From: Histidinibacterium lentulum
GTDB lineage: Bacteria > Pseudomonadota > Alphaproteobacteria > Rhodobacterales > Rhodobacteraceae
Assembly (NCBI RefSeq): GCF_003789055.1
Contig: NZ_ML119085.1
Span: 248,001 to 312,000, forward strand
Direction of reading: 5' to 3'
DNA length: 64,000 nt
The notes under the pieces are model-generated. The model was not told where the DNA came from and ran no database searches. It worked only from the letters and a program-made list of their open reading frames with translations. A program made the position numbers and the translations under genes. Below, piece by piece: positions 8,096-16,903 of this stretch (its first letter is position 1; each line of letters starts with the position of its first letter).

Positions 8096-8958
8096 TCTTC
8101 ATGCTGCTCCTCGGGATCGTGGCCTTTGCCGCGTCGCTTTCGCCTGCCCCGGCCGTGATGTCCCCGCAGGCGGAGTATCTGGGCACCCATGTCTGGCAGG
8201 GCAGCCATGTGGGCGGCGTTTCCGGGATCGAACTGTCCGCGAACGGCATGGACTTTCTTGCAATCAACGACCGGTCCGTCATCTACCGCGGCCGGCTCGA
8301 CCGGGTGGAGGGGCGCATTGTCGGCGTCTCCGCAGACGCCTATCCGCTTCTGGATCTCGATGGCGAGACCATGCGCGGCGACAGCGAAGGCCTCGCCATC
8401 GGACCGGACGGACGGATTTTCGTCAGCTTCGAAGGCCGCGCCCGGGTCTGGAGCTACGACGCCCCGGGCACTGCGGCGCGGCCCACTGCGCCCTTTCCCG
8501 ACCTCGGCCCCGGCGCGCGGAACCGCGGCCTCGAGGCCCTTGCGATCACCGCGGACGGCACGCTCATCACGATCTCCGAGGGGACGGACGCGACCGGGCA
8601 TCATCCCGTCTGGACACTCGCGGGAGGCAGCTGGCAGGTCGTCGCCCGGATCGCCCCCACGCGCTTCGTCCCTGTCGGTGCCGACATCGGACCGGACGGC
8701 GAACTCTACCTTCTGGAACGGCGGTTCACCTATGTCGGGTTCCAGACGCGGGTCCGCCGGATCGGGCTCGAGACCGGGACGACCGAAACCGTGATCGTCA
8801 GCCGGGTCGGGCAGCACGACAATCTCGAGGGTCTCTCGGTCTGGCGCGACGAGACCGGCGCTCTTCGCCTCACGATGGTAGCCGACGACAATTTCAACCT
8901 GCTCCAGCAGACCGAGATCGTGGAGTACCGCCTTGACGGCGGCACGGCCCGCCCGTAA
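8071..8958 (+). CDS. Esterase-like activity of phytase family protein
   Basis: About 295 residues. The proposed GTG start (MPRRGCKLIFMLLLGIVAFA) gives a convincing signal peptide with basic n-region; the internal ATG at 8101 is a shorter alternative. The mature part shows repeated strand pairs typical of the Phytase-like (PF13449) beta-propeller: GGVSGIELSANGMDFLAIND, LDGETMRGDSEGLAI, NRGLEALAITADGTLITISE, and HDNLEGLSVW. Members are periplasmic and called esterase-like phytases, but substrates are unproven. It overlaps the mepA gene end by 25 bases, so the transporter, mepA and this gene look like one operon. Confidence 0.82.
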   Translation: MPRRGCKLIFMLLLGIVAFAASLSPAPAVMSPQAEYLGTHVWQGSHVGGVSGIELSANGMDFLAINDRSVIYRGRLDRVEGRIVGVSADAYPLLDLDGETMRGDSEGLAIGPDGRIFVSFEGRARVWSYDAPGTAARPTAPFPDLGPGARNRGLEALAITADGTLITISEGTDATGHHPVWTLAGGSWQVVARIAPTRFVPVGADIGPDGELYLLERRFTYVGFQTRVRRIGLETGTTETVIVSRVGQHDNLEGLSVWRDETGALRLTMVADDNFNLLQQTEIVEYRLDGGTARP

Positions 8959-8990
8959 GCGGCTCACGCCCCAAAGGGGCCAAGTGCCGC
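8959..8990 (+). other. Nested hairpin before the VUT/YhhQ transporter gene
   Basis: Directly after the esterase stop codon the sequence can fold as outer stem GCGG/CCGC (8959-8962 with 8987-8990), a CAC/GTG stem (8965-8967 with 8984-8986) and inner stem GCCCC-AAA-GGGGC (8968-8980). Two small bulges separate the stems. No U-run follows, so an intrinsic terminator is unlikely. It lies 25 bases before the ATG of a predicted queuosine-precursor transporter, so a structured regulatory leader is possible, but it does not match the preQ1-I consensus I know. Confidence 0.35.
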
Positions 8991-9015
8991 AACCTTGTCA
9001 AAACGGACCCCAGTC

Positions 9016-9642
9016 ATGACCCGCATCCTGCCCGGCATCCTTGCCATGGCCGCCGTCGTGGTGGCCTCGAACATCCTCGTCCAGTTCCTGATCCTCGACG
9101 GTCTGCTGACCTGGGGCGCCTTCACCTATCCCATAGCCTTCCTCGTCACCGACGTGATGAACCGCGTCTACGGCGCGGGCCCCGCCCGCCGCGTGGTCTT
9201 CGCGGGTTTCGTCGTCGGGATCGTCTGCTCCCTGATCGGCTCGCAGATCATGCTGGAATTCGGACCCGCCGTGGCCCTGCGGGTGGCCATCGGCTCGGGC
9301 GTCGCTTTCCTGACCGCCCAACTGGTCGATGTTGCCCTGTTCCAGCGCCTGCGCGGGGGCCGCTGGTGGCGCGCGCCGCTGGTGTCCTCGCTCGTCGGTT
9401 CCACCGTCGACACGGCGCTCTTCTTCACCATCGCTTTCGCCGGGTTCCTCAGCTTCGGAGCGATGGCCGACGAACAGATCGCCTGGGCACAGGGTCCCGC
9501 GCCGTTCATGCTCGTCGGACCCGAGGCGCCGCTCTGGCTTACGCTCGCCGTGGCCGACTGGGGCGTGAAGCTTGCCGTGGCCCTCGTCGCGCTGGTGCCC
9601 TTCCGCCTCATTACCGGGCGCATCCTCGCAACGCCTGCCTAA
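9016..9642 (+). CDS. VUT family queuosine precursor transporter (YhhQ-like)
   Basis: About 208 residues with six or so hydrophobic helices. The family-defining motif is LTWGAFTYPIAFLVTDVMNR (residues near 30-50), followed by FAGFVVGIV and the VAFLTAQLVDVALFQRLR block. YhhQ proteins import 7-cyano-7-deazaguanine or 7-aminomethyl-7-deazaguanine for tRNA queuosine synthesis. The ATG at 9016 is preferred; a TTG at 8995 would add MSKRTPV. The last helix ends with a short basic tail (RLITGRI). A separate transcription unit seems to begin just downstream (TTGACA at 9660). Confidence 0.87.
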   Translation: MTRILPGILAMAAVVVASNILVQFLILDGLLTWGAFTYPIAFLVTDVMNRVYGAGPARRVVFAGFVVGIVCSLIGSQIMLEFGPAVALRVAIGSGVAFLTAQLVDVALFQRLRGGRWWRAPLVSSLVGSTVDTALFFTIAFAGFLSFGAMADEQIAWAQGPAPFMLVGPEAPLWLTLAVADWGVKLAVALVALVPFRLITGRILATPA

Positions 9643-9659
9643 TGCTAGCGGAAATTCAT

Positions 9660-9688
9660 TTGACATACACAAAATCTGTGCGAGCCTG
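9660..9688 (+). promoter_or_regulatory. Candidate promoter for the sORF unit
   Basis: A perfect -35 hexamer TTGACA lies at 9660-9665, 18 bases after the YhhQ stop codon. At 17-bp spacing the -10 position reads AGCCTG, a poor match, so the -10 assignment is weak. A small GCCTG/CAGGC hairpin (9684-9697) would lie at or near the transcript start. The call rests on the isolated perfect -35 in GC-rich surroundings and on the self-contained sORF and terminator that follow. Confidence 0.35.
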
Positions 9689-9708
9689 CGCCCAGGCGAA
9701 ACAAGCGA

Positions 9709-9722
9709 AAGGAGGTGATCCA
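9709..9722 (+). promoter_or_regulatory. Extended Shine-Dalgarno fully complementary to the 16S tail
   Basis: AAGGAGGTGATCCA is the exact complement of the conserved 3' end of bacterial 16S rRNA (TGGATCACCTCCTT), far longer than ordinary SD sites of this window. It sits with 7-base spacing (GGAGG to GTG) before an 18-codon ORF. AGGAGGTG (9710-9717) can also pair intramolecularly with CACCTCCT at 9832-9839, and GTGATC (9715-9720) with GATCAC at 9799-9804. Confidence 0.7.
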
Positions 9723-9779
9723 GTGTCTAGAAAGATGGTGGAGAGAGGTGTCGGGACAGCAACGGAGGTCCGCTCCTGA
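9723..9779 (+). CDS. Small ORF, 18-aa peptide (possible leader peptide)
   Basis: GTG-initiated ORF encoding MSRKMVERGVGTATEVRS, ending TGA at 9779. The support is the perfect, ideally spaced SD and the framing by a TTGACA element upstream and a strong terminator at 9851-9882. Codons lack the G/C third-position bias of neighbours, as expected for a tiny gene. The peptide is polar and not a toxin or TM peptide. It could be a regulatory leader for arfB (163 bases downstream) or part of a dual-function sRNA. I do not recognise a named family. Confidence 0.5.
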   Translation: MSRKMVERGVGTATEVRS

Positions 9780-9831
9780 GGCAGCCCTCGGGGGACGCGA
9801 TCACGTCGTTGGGGTCACCCTGAACCGGCCC

Positions 9832-9852
9832 CACCTCCTGAACTTTCGGAGG
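9832..9852 (+). promoter_or_regulatory. Anti-SD segment with alternative pairing
   Basis: CACCTCCT (9832-9839) is the complement of the sORF SD at 9710-9717. Its CCTCC core (9834-9838) can instead pair with GGAGG at 9848-9852, whose last two G residues begin the terminator stem. The segment can therefore choose between hiding the SD and forming a hairpin that competes with the terminator, an attenuator-like arrangement. This is read from base complementarity only. Confidence 0.4.
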
Positions 9853-9882
9853 GCCGTGTCCATCGCCGGACACGGCCCTTTT
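9851..9882 (+). terminator. Rho-independent terminator
   Basis: A perfect 11-bp stem GGGCCGTGTCC / GGACACGGCCC (9851-9861 and 9868-9878), loop ATCGCC, followed by TTTT. It ends the sORF unit and lies 60 bases before the arfB start. Confidence 0.85.
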
Positions 9883-9942
9883 CAATTGGATCACCCCGCC
9901 GGCACGCTGCGTTGAAGACGGACGGATACAGAGACTGCGACG

Positions 9943-10377
9943 ATGGGCCTTCGGATCAATGACCAGGTGGAGCTGCAGGACTGGGAGCTGGTCGAACAGT
10001 TCATCCGCTCCGGAGGTCCGGGCGGGCAGAACGTCAACAAGGTGTCCTCGGCTGTCGAGCTCCGGTTCGAGGCCGCCCGCTCGCCCTCCCTCAACGAGGC
10101 CGTCAAGCGGCGGCTCGAACGCCTGGCCGGGCGGCGCTGGACCAAGGAGGGCGCGGTGGTGATCCAGGTCGCCGAGGAACGCAGCCAGGCCCGCAACCGC
10201 GAGATCGCCCGCGAAAGGCTCGCGGACCTCGTCCGCAAGGCGCTGGAACGCCCGAAGCGGCGGGTGCCGACGCGGGTCAGCCTCAACCAGAAACGCAAGC
10301 GGCTCGAGGCGAAGAAGAAGCGCGGCGAGGTCAAGTCGATGCGGGGCAAGGTCGATCCGGGCGGCGGGCCGGCCTGA
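9943..10377 (+). CDS. arfB: Alternative ribosome-rescue factor ArfB (YaeJ)
   Basis: A 144-residue peptidyl-tRNA hydrolase domain protein that releases nascent chains from ribosomes stalled without a stop codon. The catalytic GGQ (residues 27-29) is in the context RSGGPGGQNVNKVSSAVELR. There is no codon-recognition domain; instead the C-terminus is a long Lys/Arg-rich tail (SLNQKRKRLEAKKKRGEVK) that in ArfB inserts into the empty mRNA channel. Length matches ArfB (about 140) rather than RF1/RF2. It is preceded by the sORF/terminator unit and followed 30 bases later by ldh. Confidence 0.95.
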   Translation: MGLRINDQVELQDWELVEQFIRSGGPGGQNVNKVSSAVELRFEAARSPSLNEAVKRRLERLAGRRWTKEGAVVIQVAEERSQARNREIARERLADLVRKALERPKRRVPTRVSLNQKRKRLEAKKKRGEVKSMRGKVDPGGGPA

Positions 10378-11337
<960 letters not shown>

Positions 11338-11396
11338 GCGTTACACGATGTAACAGGCTTCAAGTATATGATTTTGAAGGCTTAAAGTGTTAACGG
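11338..11396 (+). repeat. AT-rich element with inverted repeats after ldh
   Basis: It begins right after the ldh stop with GCGTTACACGATG, identical to a 13-mer found directly after the recQ stop (2579 downwards, minus strand). It contains a palindrome GTTACA-CGA-TGTAAC (11340-11354) and a second inverted repeat CTTCAA-N10-TTGAAG (11358-11379), then TTAAAGTGTTAACGG. It could be an operator, a dispersed 3' element or a weak terminator. Its AT-richness is in sharp contrast with its flanks. Confidence 0.45.
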
Positions 11397-11465
11397 CGGG
11401 ATCTGCGCGCCGCCGCGGGTGAACCCTCCGGGGGGCCGGGGCGTTGGGGCTTGCAAGGAGGCCCC

Positions 11466-11636
11466 ATGACCGACCGCAAACGCCGTTCCGGGGTGAAGCA
11501 CCCCCGTCTCTTCATCCTCATCCCCCTCGGCTTCGCGCTCCTCGTTGGGGCGATGCTGCTCTTCGGCGAAGGGGTGCAGGAAGCCTCGGAGGACGGGGTG
11601 GAGACCGTGCCGGTGGTGCCCGAGGAGGACGGGTGA
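11466..11636 (+). CDS. Small single-pass membrane protein, 56 aa
   Basis: MTDRKRRSGVKHPRLFILIP begins a basic N-terminus followed by one transmembrane helix (LFILIPLGFALLVGAMLLF) and an acidic periplasmic tail rich in Glu, Asp and Val. By the positive-inside rule the N-terminus is cytoplasmic. The SD GCAAGGAGGCCCC is strong. Function is unknown and no family was recognised. It is an isolated small gene between ldh and a REP-like cluster. Confidence 0.6.
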   Translation: MTDRKRRSGVKHPRLFILIPLGFALLVGAMLLFGEGVQEASEDGVETVPVVPEEDG

Positions 11637-11637
11637 T

Positions 11638-11704
11638 GCCGGGCAGAAGCCCGGCCTACGGCTGCACCGCCGGGCACCCACCGTAGGCCGGGCCTTGGCC
11701 CGGC
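11638..11704. repeat. Paired inverted REP-like palindromes
   Basis: The first unit GCCGGGC-AGAA-GCCCGGC followed by CTACGG is at 11638-11661. The second, in opposite orientation, is CCGTAG followed by GCCGGGCC-TT-GGCCCGGC at 11681-11704. The two make a BIME-like head-to-head pair. The flanking CTACGG tag is shared with other palindromes of this window. Confidence 0.65.
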
Positions 11705-11730
11705 ATTGTGGGGGGCGACGCAGGGTGGGT

Positions 11731-11781
11731 TTCCGGCCCGCCTTCCCGGTGAATGTAGCGCATTGAAGGCGCACCCTACGG
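11731..11781. repeat. Degenerate REP-like sequence
   Basis: The stretch includes CAGGGTGGGTTTCCGGCCCG and ends GGCGCACCCTACGG. It carries the same CACCCTACG tail as the palindromes at 12389 and 16904, but its stem is imperfect. It lies 67 bases before parD. Confidence 0.45.
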
Positions 11782-11847
11782 ATCGTCCAGGCTTGACCGA
11801 CGCCGCCTCGATACCCATCCTTGGTACATCCTGACCCGGAGCACCCG

Positions 11848-12093
11848 ATGGCCCGCAACACCTCCGTCTCTCTCGGCGCGCATTTCACCGGCTTCATCGA
11901 GGACAGCGTGAAAAGCGGCCGCTACGCCTCCGCCAGCGACGTGATCCGCGCGGGGCTGCGGCTGCTGGAGGAAGAGGAGGCGAAGCTGGCGGAACTGCGG
12001 GCGGCGCTGATCGAGGGGGAGGAAAGCGGGTTCGCCACACCCTGGGATCTGGAGGACTTTCTGGAACGGATGCGCGCGAAGCATCGGTCGTGA
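11848..12093 (+). CDS. parD: Type II antitoxin, ParD family
   Basis: An 81-residue protein with an N-terminal ribbon-helix-helix DNA-binding domain ([20 protein letters not shown], then [20 protein letters not shown]), the classical ParD pattern. An acidic C-terminal tail would wrap and neutralise the toxin. It would also bind its own promoter and repress the operon. The ATG at 11848 is preferred to an upstream GTG that would add nine residues. Its stop overlaps the start of the toxin gene in the sequence GTGA, as usual in parDE pairs. Confidence 0.9.
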   Translation: MARNTSVSLGAHFTGFIEDSVKSGRYASASDVIRAGLRLLEEEEAKLAELRAALIEGEESGFATPWDLEDFLERMRAKHRS

Positions 12094-12380
12094 AGGATCT
12101 CAGGCTGTCCGACCGCGCTCAGTCGGACATGGCAGAGATCTGGACCTACTCGTTCGAAACCTTCGGCGCGGTGCAGGCCGAACGGTATATCCGGGACATT
12201 CATTCGGTCTTCATCGCGCTCTGCACCGGGTCGGCCCGCTGGCACCCTGCCGACGATCTCCGCCAAGGCTACCGGCGCGCGCGGGTCGGGAGCCACTTCG
12301 TGTTCTTTGTGGAGACCGGCGACGCGGTGGAGGTGGTGCGGGTGCTGCACCAGCGGATGGACGCGGGGCGGTGGGTTTGA
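12090..12380 (+). CDS. parE: Type II toxin, RelE/ParE family
   Basis: A 96-residue basic protein with the ParE fold pattern: [20 protein letters not shown], a helical segment ending in YIRDIHSVF, and the strand-rich C-terminus [14 protein letters not shown] followed by [12 protein letters not shown]. The RxGSHxVFF...VLHQRMD block is characteristic of ParE, which poisons DNA gyrase in characterised members. The GTG start overlaps the parD stop by 4 bases. The target here is inferred from family only. Confidence 0.9.
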   Translation: MKDLRLSDRAQSDMAEIWTYSFETFGAVQAERYIRDIHSVFIALCTGSARWHPADDLRQGYRRARVGSHFVFFVETGDAVEVVRVLHQRMDAGRWV

Positions 12381-12388
12381 GGGGCGCT

Positions 12389-12414
12389 GGTGCGCATGAA
12401 CGCGCACCCTACGG
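12389..12414. repeat. REP-like palindrome with CACCCTACG tail
   Basis: GGTGCGC-ATGAAC-GCGCACC followed by CTACGG. It belongs to the same tag family as the copies at 11770 and 16904 but has a different stem sequence. It lies 9 bases after the parE stop, at the junction with the AT-rich ATPase gene. Confidence 0.6.
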
Positions 12415-12491
12415 GTTGCTACTAGCCTGCTAGAACGTCCACTTGCTCCAACCAGAATGTTTTGCAATACTTGCAGTCAGCAATTCATATC

Positions 12492-14003
12492 ATGGGCCTT
12501 AGTGCGATGAAGTTTCGTGATTTCATTTTTGGTGACTTGTCCGGCGTCAGGGAATACAAAAGAGACCCAGAGGGATTTATTTCCTCCTTTGTTTCTCCGG
12601 AAGCATTTTCCCTCAAGTCGCTCAAAAATGACATGAACTATATAATTGTCGGGCGAAAAGGGACCAGAAAATCTTCATGTTGTCTCGCACTCGCCAACGA
12701 ACTTCAAACTAGCGGCTACACCTCCGACTTCTTTAATTTTTCGTCAGACTTGTCCCTTAATGACGTCCGTGACGCGGTGAGAACGCATACTCTAGACACA
12801 AAGAGTTTGATCGAGGCTGCTTTGGCAGCGAGAATTCAGGAACTTTATGATTTTAGAGGCTTTTGGAAGCGTCGTGTCCTTTTTTCAATCGCAGAGAGGC
12901 TGAGCGTACGAAATTCAAATTTCGTTAAATTCATGTTTTCCGCAAAACTTGAGGATCATGCCGTCTCTGGAGGAGTGGGAAAAGACCTCAAACTTGGGCC
13001 ATTGACTCTGCCATCAGAGATTCTCGCAAAGTTCAAAATCTCCGATCCTATCTTTACTTTGGATGAATACGTAAAAATGGGATTTCAATTACTAAGGGAA
13101 TGCCACCCGGATCACAAGCAATACTTCTTTTTTGATGAGCTCAATTTGAGCCATGAGACGTCAAAATCTGACGAGTTCGATCTGAAACTTGCGATGGTTC
13201 GCGACATCGTGAGGTCATCCTCCGACCTGAATGATCTGTTTGTCGATAATGGCATGAATATTCACGTAATTTGCTGCCTTCGGCCAGAGATAAGAGAAGA
13301 ACTTAAGCGCCGAGACAACGAAATCGGGAAGGTGGTTGATTCAAGCTTTGTAAGCTTGAGCTGGCCTACCTCCGCAAATTGGGACAATAGCCTGATTAGG
13401 CTACTTAAAGAAAAAATAAGACATGCTAGACCGGTCGAAGTTGGCGAAGCTCGGCCAGACCCAAGTAGCATAATACCAAAAAAGGTCTTCAACTTTGATG
13501 AGAAGAAAGATATTGAGTTTCCTCCATACTTTCTGAACTTGACTTGGTACCGACCCCGAGACATTGTAAGACTCCTTAAGTCTTATCAAGCGACGAATGG
13601 CTCTATGAGCCAGCTGTTCTCAAACGATGGGAACCAAATTGAATTCCTGAAGGACTACGGTCGGTCGAGTTCATCTGACTGTTTAGCGGAAATGGAGGTG
13701 AAGTATAGCCGCGGCATATTGGATGAGGCTCTAAGGCGCCTTCAAAGGCCAGTATACGCAAATATTGAAGACTTAATGGGAGAACTCTCGATCTTAGAAA
13801 GACGCCTTGATCTGCAAGTCTTCATTGATGACCTATTCCAGGCAGGCTTCATTTTTAATCACCAGAAGGATGGCGTGGTCACTGAGATATTTGCTTCCTA
13901 CCGAGGCGACACCACTCTGCATCCAAACAAGAGAATTATCGTCCATCGCGGACTACAGTCTGATCCAAAACTTGGGTTCTCTCGCAGAGAATGGGCAAAC
14001 TAA
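12492..14003 (+). CDS. Predicted P-loop ATPase (resembles Sll1717 family), AT-rich accessory gene
   Basis: About 503 residues; ATG 12492 and ATG 12507 ([10 protein letters not shown]) are both possible starts, neither with a clear SD. Near the N-terminus [13 protein letters not shown] fits a Walker A position, but the sixth residue, normally Gly in GxxxxGKS, is Arg. A Walker B-like strand follows ([11 protein letters not shown]), then a sensor-like strand ([16 protein letters not shown]) and the [15 protein letters not shown] block typical of the Sll1717-type ATPases I recall. Codon use is clearly AT-richer than all neighbours, indicating transfer. It follows parDE and may be an antiphage or stress ATPase; function is unproven. 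Confidence 0.7.
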   Translation: MGLSAMKFRDFIFGDLSGVREYKRDPEGFISSFVSPEAFSLKSLKNDMNYIIVGRKGTRKSSCCLALANELQTSGYTSDFFNFSSDLSLNDVRDAVRTHTLDTKSLIEAALAARIQELYDFRGFWKRRVLFSIAERLSVRNSNFVKFMFSAKLEDHAVSGGVGKDLKLGPLTLPSEILAKFKISDPIFTLDEYVKMGFQLLRECHPDHKQYFFFDELNLSHETSKSDEFDLKLAMVRDIVRSSSDLNDLFVDNGMNIHVICCLRPEIREELKRRDNEIGKVVDSSFVSLSWPTSANWDNSLIRLLKEKIRHARPVEVGEARPDPSSIIPKKVFNFDEKKDIEFPPYFLNLTWYRPRDIVRLLKSYQATNGSMSQLFSNDGNQIEFLKDYGRSSSSDCLAEMEVKYSRGILDEALRRLQRPVYANIEDLMGELSILERRLDLQVFIDDLFQAGFIFNHQKDGVVTEIFASYRGDTTLHPNKRIIVHRGLQSDPKLGFSRREWAN

Positions 14004-15292
14004 ACCACCACCTCCCGAACCACCTGCTCCCCCACCCCGAACACCCGCTTGTAGCGGGCGATCTCCCCCTCCGGCCCCATGGCCTTCCTCGGGTTGTCTG
14101 ACAGCTTCACCGTCGGCCGCCCCTCGGCGGCGACAGCCTTGCACACCAGCGAAAACGGCGCCAGCGCATCCCCCGGCGCCAGGCCCCGGAAATCGTTCGT
14201 CAGAAGGGTCCCCCAGCCGAAGGACACCTTCACCCGGCCCGAGAAGCGGGCGGAGAGCTCCTCGATCCGCTCCACGTCGAGACCGTCGGAGAAGATCACC
14301 AGCTTCTGCCTCGGGTCCTCGCCGCGGGCCTGCCACCAGCGGATGGCGGTCTCGGCGCCCTCGGCGGGGTCGCCGGAATCGATGCGGATGCCGGTCCAGC
14401 CCGCGAGCCAGTCCGGCGCGCGGGCGAGAAAGCCCTCGGTACCGTAGGTGTCGGGCAGGATGATGCGCAGGTTGCCGTCATGCTCCTCGTGCCAGTCCGA
14501 GAGCACGTCATAGGGCGCGCGGGCGAGGGCCGCGTCGCCCTCGGCCAGGGCGGCGTAGACCATGGGCAGCTCGTGGGCGTTGGTGCCGATGGCCTCGAGG
14601 TCGCGGTTCTTGGCGATGAGGCAGTTGGAGGTGCCGATGAAGCTCGGCCCCAGCCCCTCGAGCATGGCCTGCACCGCCCAGTCCTGCCAGAGGAAGGAAT
14701 GGCGGCGGCGGGTGCCGAAATCGGCGATGCGCAGGCCCTCCACATGGCGCAGGCGCTCCACCTTCTCCCAGAGCTTGGTCATGGCGCGGGCGTAGAGGAC
14801 CTGAAGCTCGAACCGGCCCATGGCGCTGAGCACGGCGCGGCCGCGCAGCTCCATCAGCACGGCGAGGGCGGGGATCTCCCAGAGCATGACCTCGGGCCAT
14901 TTGCCCTCGAAGGTCAGCTCGTACTGGCCGTCCTTCTTCTCGAGCTCGTAGGGCGGCAGGCGGACGCCCTCGAACCAGTCCATGAAGGCGGGGGTGAACA
15001 TCTGGCGCTTGCCGTAGAAGGTGTTGCCGCGCATCCAGGTGCTCTCTCCGCGGGTGAGCGACAGGGAGCGGATGTGGTCGAGCTGCTCGCGCAGCTCGCC
15101 CTCGTCGATCAGCTCGGCGAGGCGGACCGTGCTGGTGCGGTTGATGAGGGAGAAGGTGACGGTGGTGTCAGGGCGGTTGCGGAAGACCGACTGGCACATC
15201 AGGAGCTTGTAGAAGTCGGTGTCGATGAGGGAGCGGACGATCGGGTCGATCTTCCACTTGTGGTTCCAGACACGGGTGGCGATGTCGACCAT
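14000..15292 (-). CDS. pncB: Nicotinate phosphoribosyltransferase
   Basis: A 430-residue cytoplasmic enzyme of the Preiss-Handler NAD salvage pathway, converting nicotinate plus PRPP to nicotinate mononucleotide with ATP hydrolysis. Signature blocks are [19 protein letters not shown] near the N-terminus, [13 protein letters not shown] with the catalytic-region Gly-Thr-Arg-Arg, [21 protein letters not shown], and [10 protein letters not shown] with [12 protein letters not shown] near the C-terminus. Length matches type I NAPRTases. The 3' end overlaps the convergent ATPase gene by 4 bases, so the foreign gene was inserted exactly up to its stop. Confidence 0.96.
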   Translation of the reverse strand: MVDIATRVWNHKWKIDPIVRSLIDTDFYKLLMCQSVFRNRPDTTVTFSLINRTSTVRLAELIDEGELREQLDHIRSLSLTRGESTWMRGNTFYGKRQMFTPAFMDWFEGVRLPPYELEKKDGQYELTFEGKWPEVMLWEIPALAVLMELRGRAVLSAMGRFELQVLYARAMTKLWEKVERLRHVEGLRIADFGTRRRHSFLWQDWAVQAMLEGLGPSFIGTSNCLIAKNRDLEAIGTNAHELPMVYAALAEGDAALARAPYDVLSDWHEEHDGNLRIILPDTYGTEGFLARAPDWLAGWTGIRIDSGDPAEGAETAIRWWQARGEDPRQKLVIFSDGLDVERIEELSARFSGRVKVSFGWGTLLTNDFRGLAPGDALAPFSLVCKAVAAEGRPTVKLSDNPRKAMGPEGEIARYKRVFGVGEQVVREVVV

Positions 15293-15347
15293 CTGGTCCT
15301 CCGGCGTTGCGCGGCCTGTTATGTCGGGGCCGGTGGGCCGCGTCCAG

Positions 15348-15989
15348 CTAGGCGGGGGCGGCGGGCGGACGGGCGGAGAGGTGGCCGGTCTTGGTCCAGA
15401 GCTTCGCGCCGTGGGGGCCGGCGGCGATCAGGGGCGTGGAACCGGGCGGCAGGCGGAGCCAGTCCCAGGGGGCGAGGGTGTCGCCGGCTTCGGTGACGGC
15501 GCCGTCGAGGAGGAAAATCTCGGCGCCGCCCGAGGCGTCGAGGCGGAGCTCCTCGTGGGGGGTCAGGATGCGGATGCGGACCTCCTCCTCGGCATTGGCG
15601 AAGAGGAGGCGGGCCTCGTCCGTGCGCTCATGGACGGGGGTGCGGTCCGAGGGGTCGAACTGGTGGAGCTTGACGAAGATCGTGGCGCCTTCGGCGGCGG
15701 CGGGGGTGTGGCGCGAGGTGGGCGGGTTGCGGACGTAGGAACCTGCTGGATAGTCGCCGCTCTCGTCTTGGAAGGTGCCCTCGAGCACCAGGTATTCCTC
15801 GCCCCCACCGTGGGTATGGGGGGCGAAGGCGGATCCGGGGGCGAAACGGACGAGGGAGGTGGCGCGCGCCACCTCGCCGCCGATCCGGTCGAGCATCTTG
15901 CGTTCCACCCCGGGGCTGGGGGAGGGCGTCCAGGGCGCGTCGGCGAAGCGCACGAGAGTGCGGGCGGTGAAATCGGCATTGATCTCCAT
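15348..15989 (-). CDS. Cupin domain protein (ChrR-like, bicupin)
   Basis: A 213-residue soluble protein with two cupin halves. The first has the metal-binding pattern [15 protein letters not shown] (His58, His60, Glu64/65) with a later His94. The second (about residues 110-205) has [19 protein letters not shown] and lacks clear metal ligands. This resembles the cupin part of ChrR-type anti-sigma factors without the zinc-binding anti-sigma domain. The ATG at 15989 has SD AAAGGACC. It follows the SDR gene by 26 bases, so the two are probably one operon. A sugar-acid or redox-stress role is a guess. Confidence 0.78.
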   Translation of the reverse strand: MEINADFTARTLVRFADAPWTPSPSPGVERKMLDRIGGEVARATSLVRFAPGSAFAPHTHGGGEEYLVLEGTFQDESGDYPAGSYVRNPPTSRHTPAAAEGATIFVKLHQFDPSDRTPVHERTDEARLLFANAEEEVRIRILTPHEELRLDASGGAEIFLLDGAVTEAGDTLAPWDWLRLPPGSTPLIAAGPHGAKLWTKTGHLSARPPAAPA

Positions 15990-16015
15990 GGCGGGTCCTT
16001 TCGGGCCGTTGGGCG

Positions 16016-16783
16016 TCAGAGCGTGGCGGTCATGCCGCCGTCCACAAAGAGCGTCTGGCCGTTGACATAGGAGGCGGCATCCGACGCGAGGAAGATGCAG
16101 GCGCCGCGCAGTTCCTCGAGCCGGCCCCAGCGCCCGGCGGGCGTACGGCGCGCGATCCAGGCGGAGAAGTCGGGATCGGCGACGAGAGCGGCGTTCAGGG
16201 GCGTGTCGAAATAGCCTGGCGCCAGGGCGTTGCATTGCAGGCCGCGCGGGCCCCAGTCGGCGGCCATGCCCTTGGTCAGGTTCGCCACCGCGCCCTTTGC
16301 CGCCGTGTAAGGCGCGATGCCCGGCCGGGCGAGCGCGCTTTGCACCGAGGCGATGGTGACGATCCGGCCCCCGCCCCGGGGGAGCATGTGGCGGGCGACG
16401 GCTTTCGACACGGTGAACACCGCCTTGAGGTTGAGCGCCATGAGGGCGTCGAAGGCCGCTTCGGGAAACTCCTCCAGCGGCGCGCGATGCTGCATCCCGG
16501 CGTTGTTGACGAGGATGTCGATGGGTCCTTCCTCTGCCTCGATCCGGTCGATGGCCTCGGTGGCGGCCCCGCCGTCGGTGACGTCGAAAGCCACCATCCC
16601 CGCTTCGTGCCCCGCTGCGCGCAGGGTCTCCACCGCACGCGCCAGCCGTTCCGGATCTCGGCCGTTCAGGATGACCGTGGCCCCGGCCTCCGCCAGCCCT
16701 GCGGCGAGGGCAAGGCCGATCCCTTGGGACGACCCGGTGATCAGCGCGCGGCGTCCGGCGAGGGAGAAGAGCGGGTGGGTCAT
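16016..16783 (-). CDS. SDR family oxidoreductase, gluconate 5-dehydrogenase-like
   Basis: A 255-residue classical short-chain dehydrogenase. The cofactor motif TGSSQGIG is at residues 16-23, NNAG at 93-96, catalytic Ser146, and YTAAK with Tyr159/Lys163. NGRDPERL after the second strand suggests NADP preference. NNAGMQHRAPLEEFPEAAFD is the block typical of gluconate 5-dehydrogenases (IdnO type), which reduce 5-keto-gluconate. The specific substrate is inferred. The ATG at 16783 is preferred; the upstream extension is hydrophilic and runs through the palindrome region. The cupin gene follows closely. Confidence 0.85.
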   Translation of the reverse strand: MTHPLFSLAGRRALITGSSQGIGLALAAGLAEAGATVILNGRDPERLARAVETLRAAGHEAGMVAFDVTDGGAATEAIDRIEAEEGPIDILVNNAGMQHRAPLEEFPEAAFDALMALNLKAVFTVSKAVARHMLPRGGGRIVTIASVQSALARPGIAPYTAAKGAVANLTKGMAADWGPRGLQCNALAPGYFDTPLNAALVADPDFSAWIARRTPAGRWGRLEELRGACIFLASDAASYVNGQTLFVDGGMTATL

Positions 16784-16903
16784 GGGCGGGCCTTTGCTCC
16801 GGGGCGGGTTCAGTGTGCACCGGGCGGCGCGGTGGCGGCAATGTCCGTGGGATGGGGGCATCGCGTCAGGCTCGATCCCGGGGGAGCGAGCCTTGGCGGG
16901 GAT

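Noticed and set aside
8959-9015. preQ1 riboswitch
   Set aside because: The nested hairpin lacks the preQ1-I loop and A-rich tail pattern; reported only as an unassigned hairpin.
9366-9722. Frame upstream of the 18-codon ORF
   Set aside because: Lies within the YhhQ gene in another frame; translation by the strong SD at 9709 starts at 9723.
9709-9722. A 16S rRNA 3' end on the minus strand (TGGATCACCTCCTT)
   Set aside because: Only the 14-base tail matches; no rRNA sequence continues upstream. It is better explained as a perfect SD.
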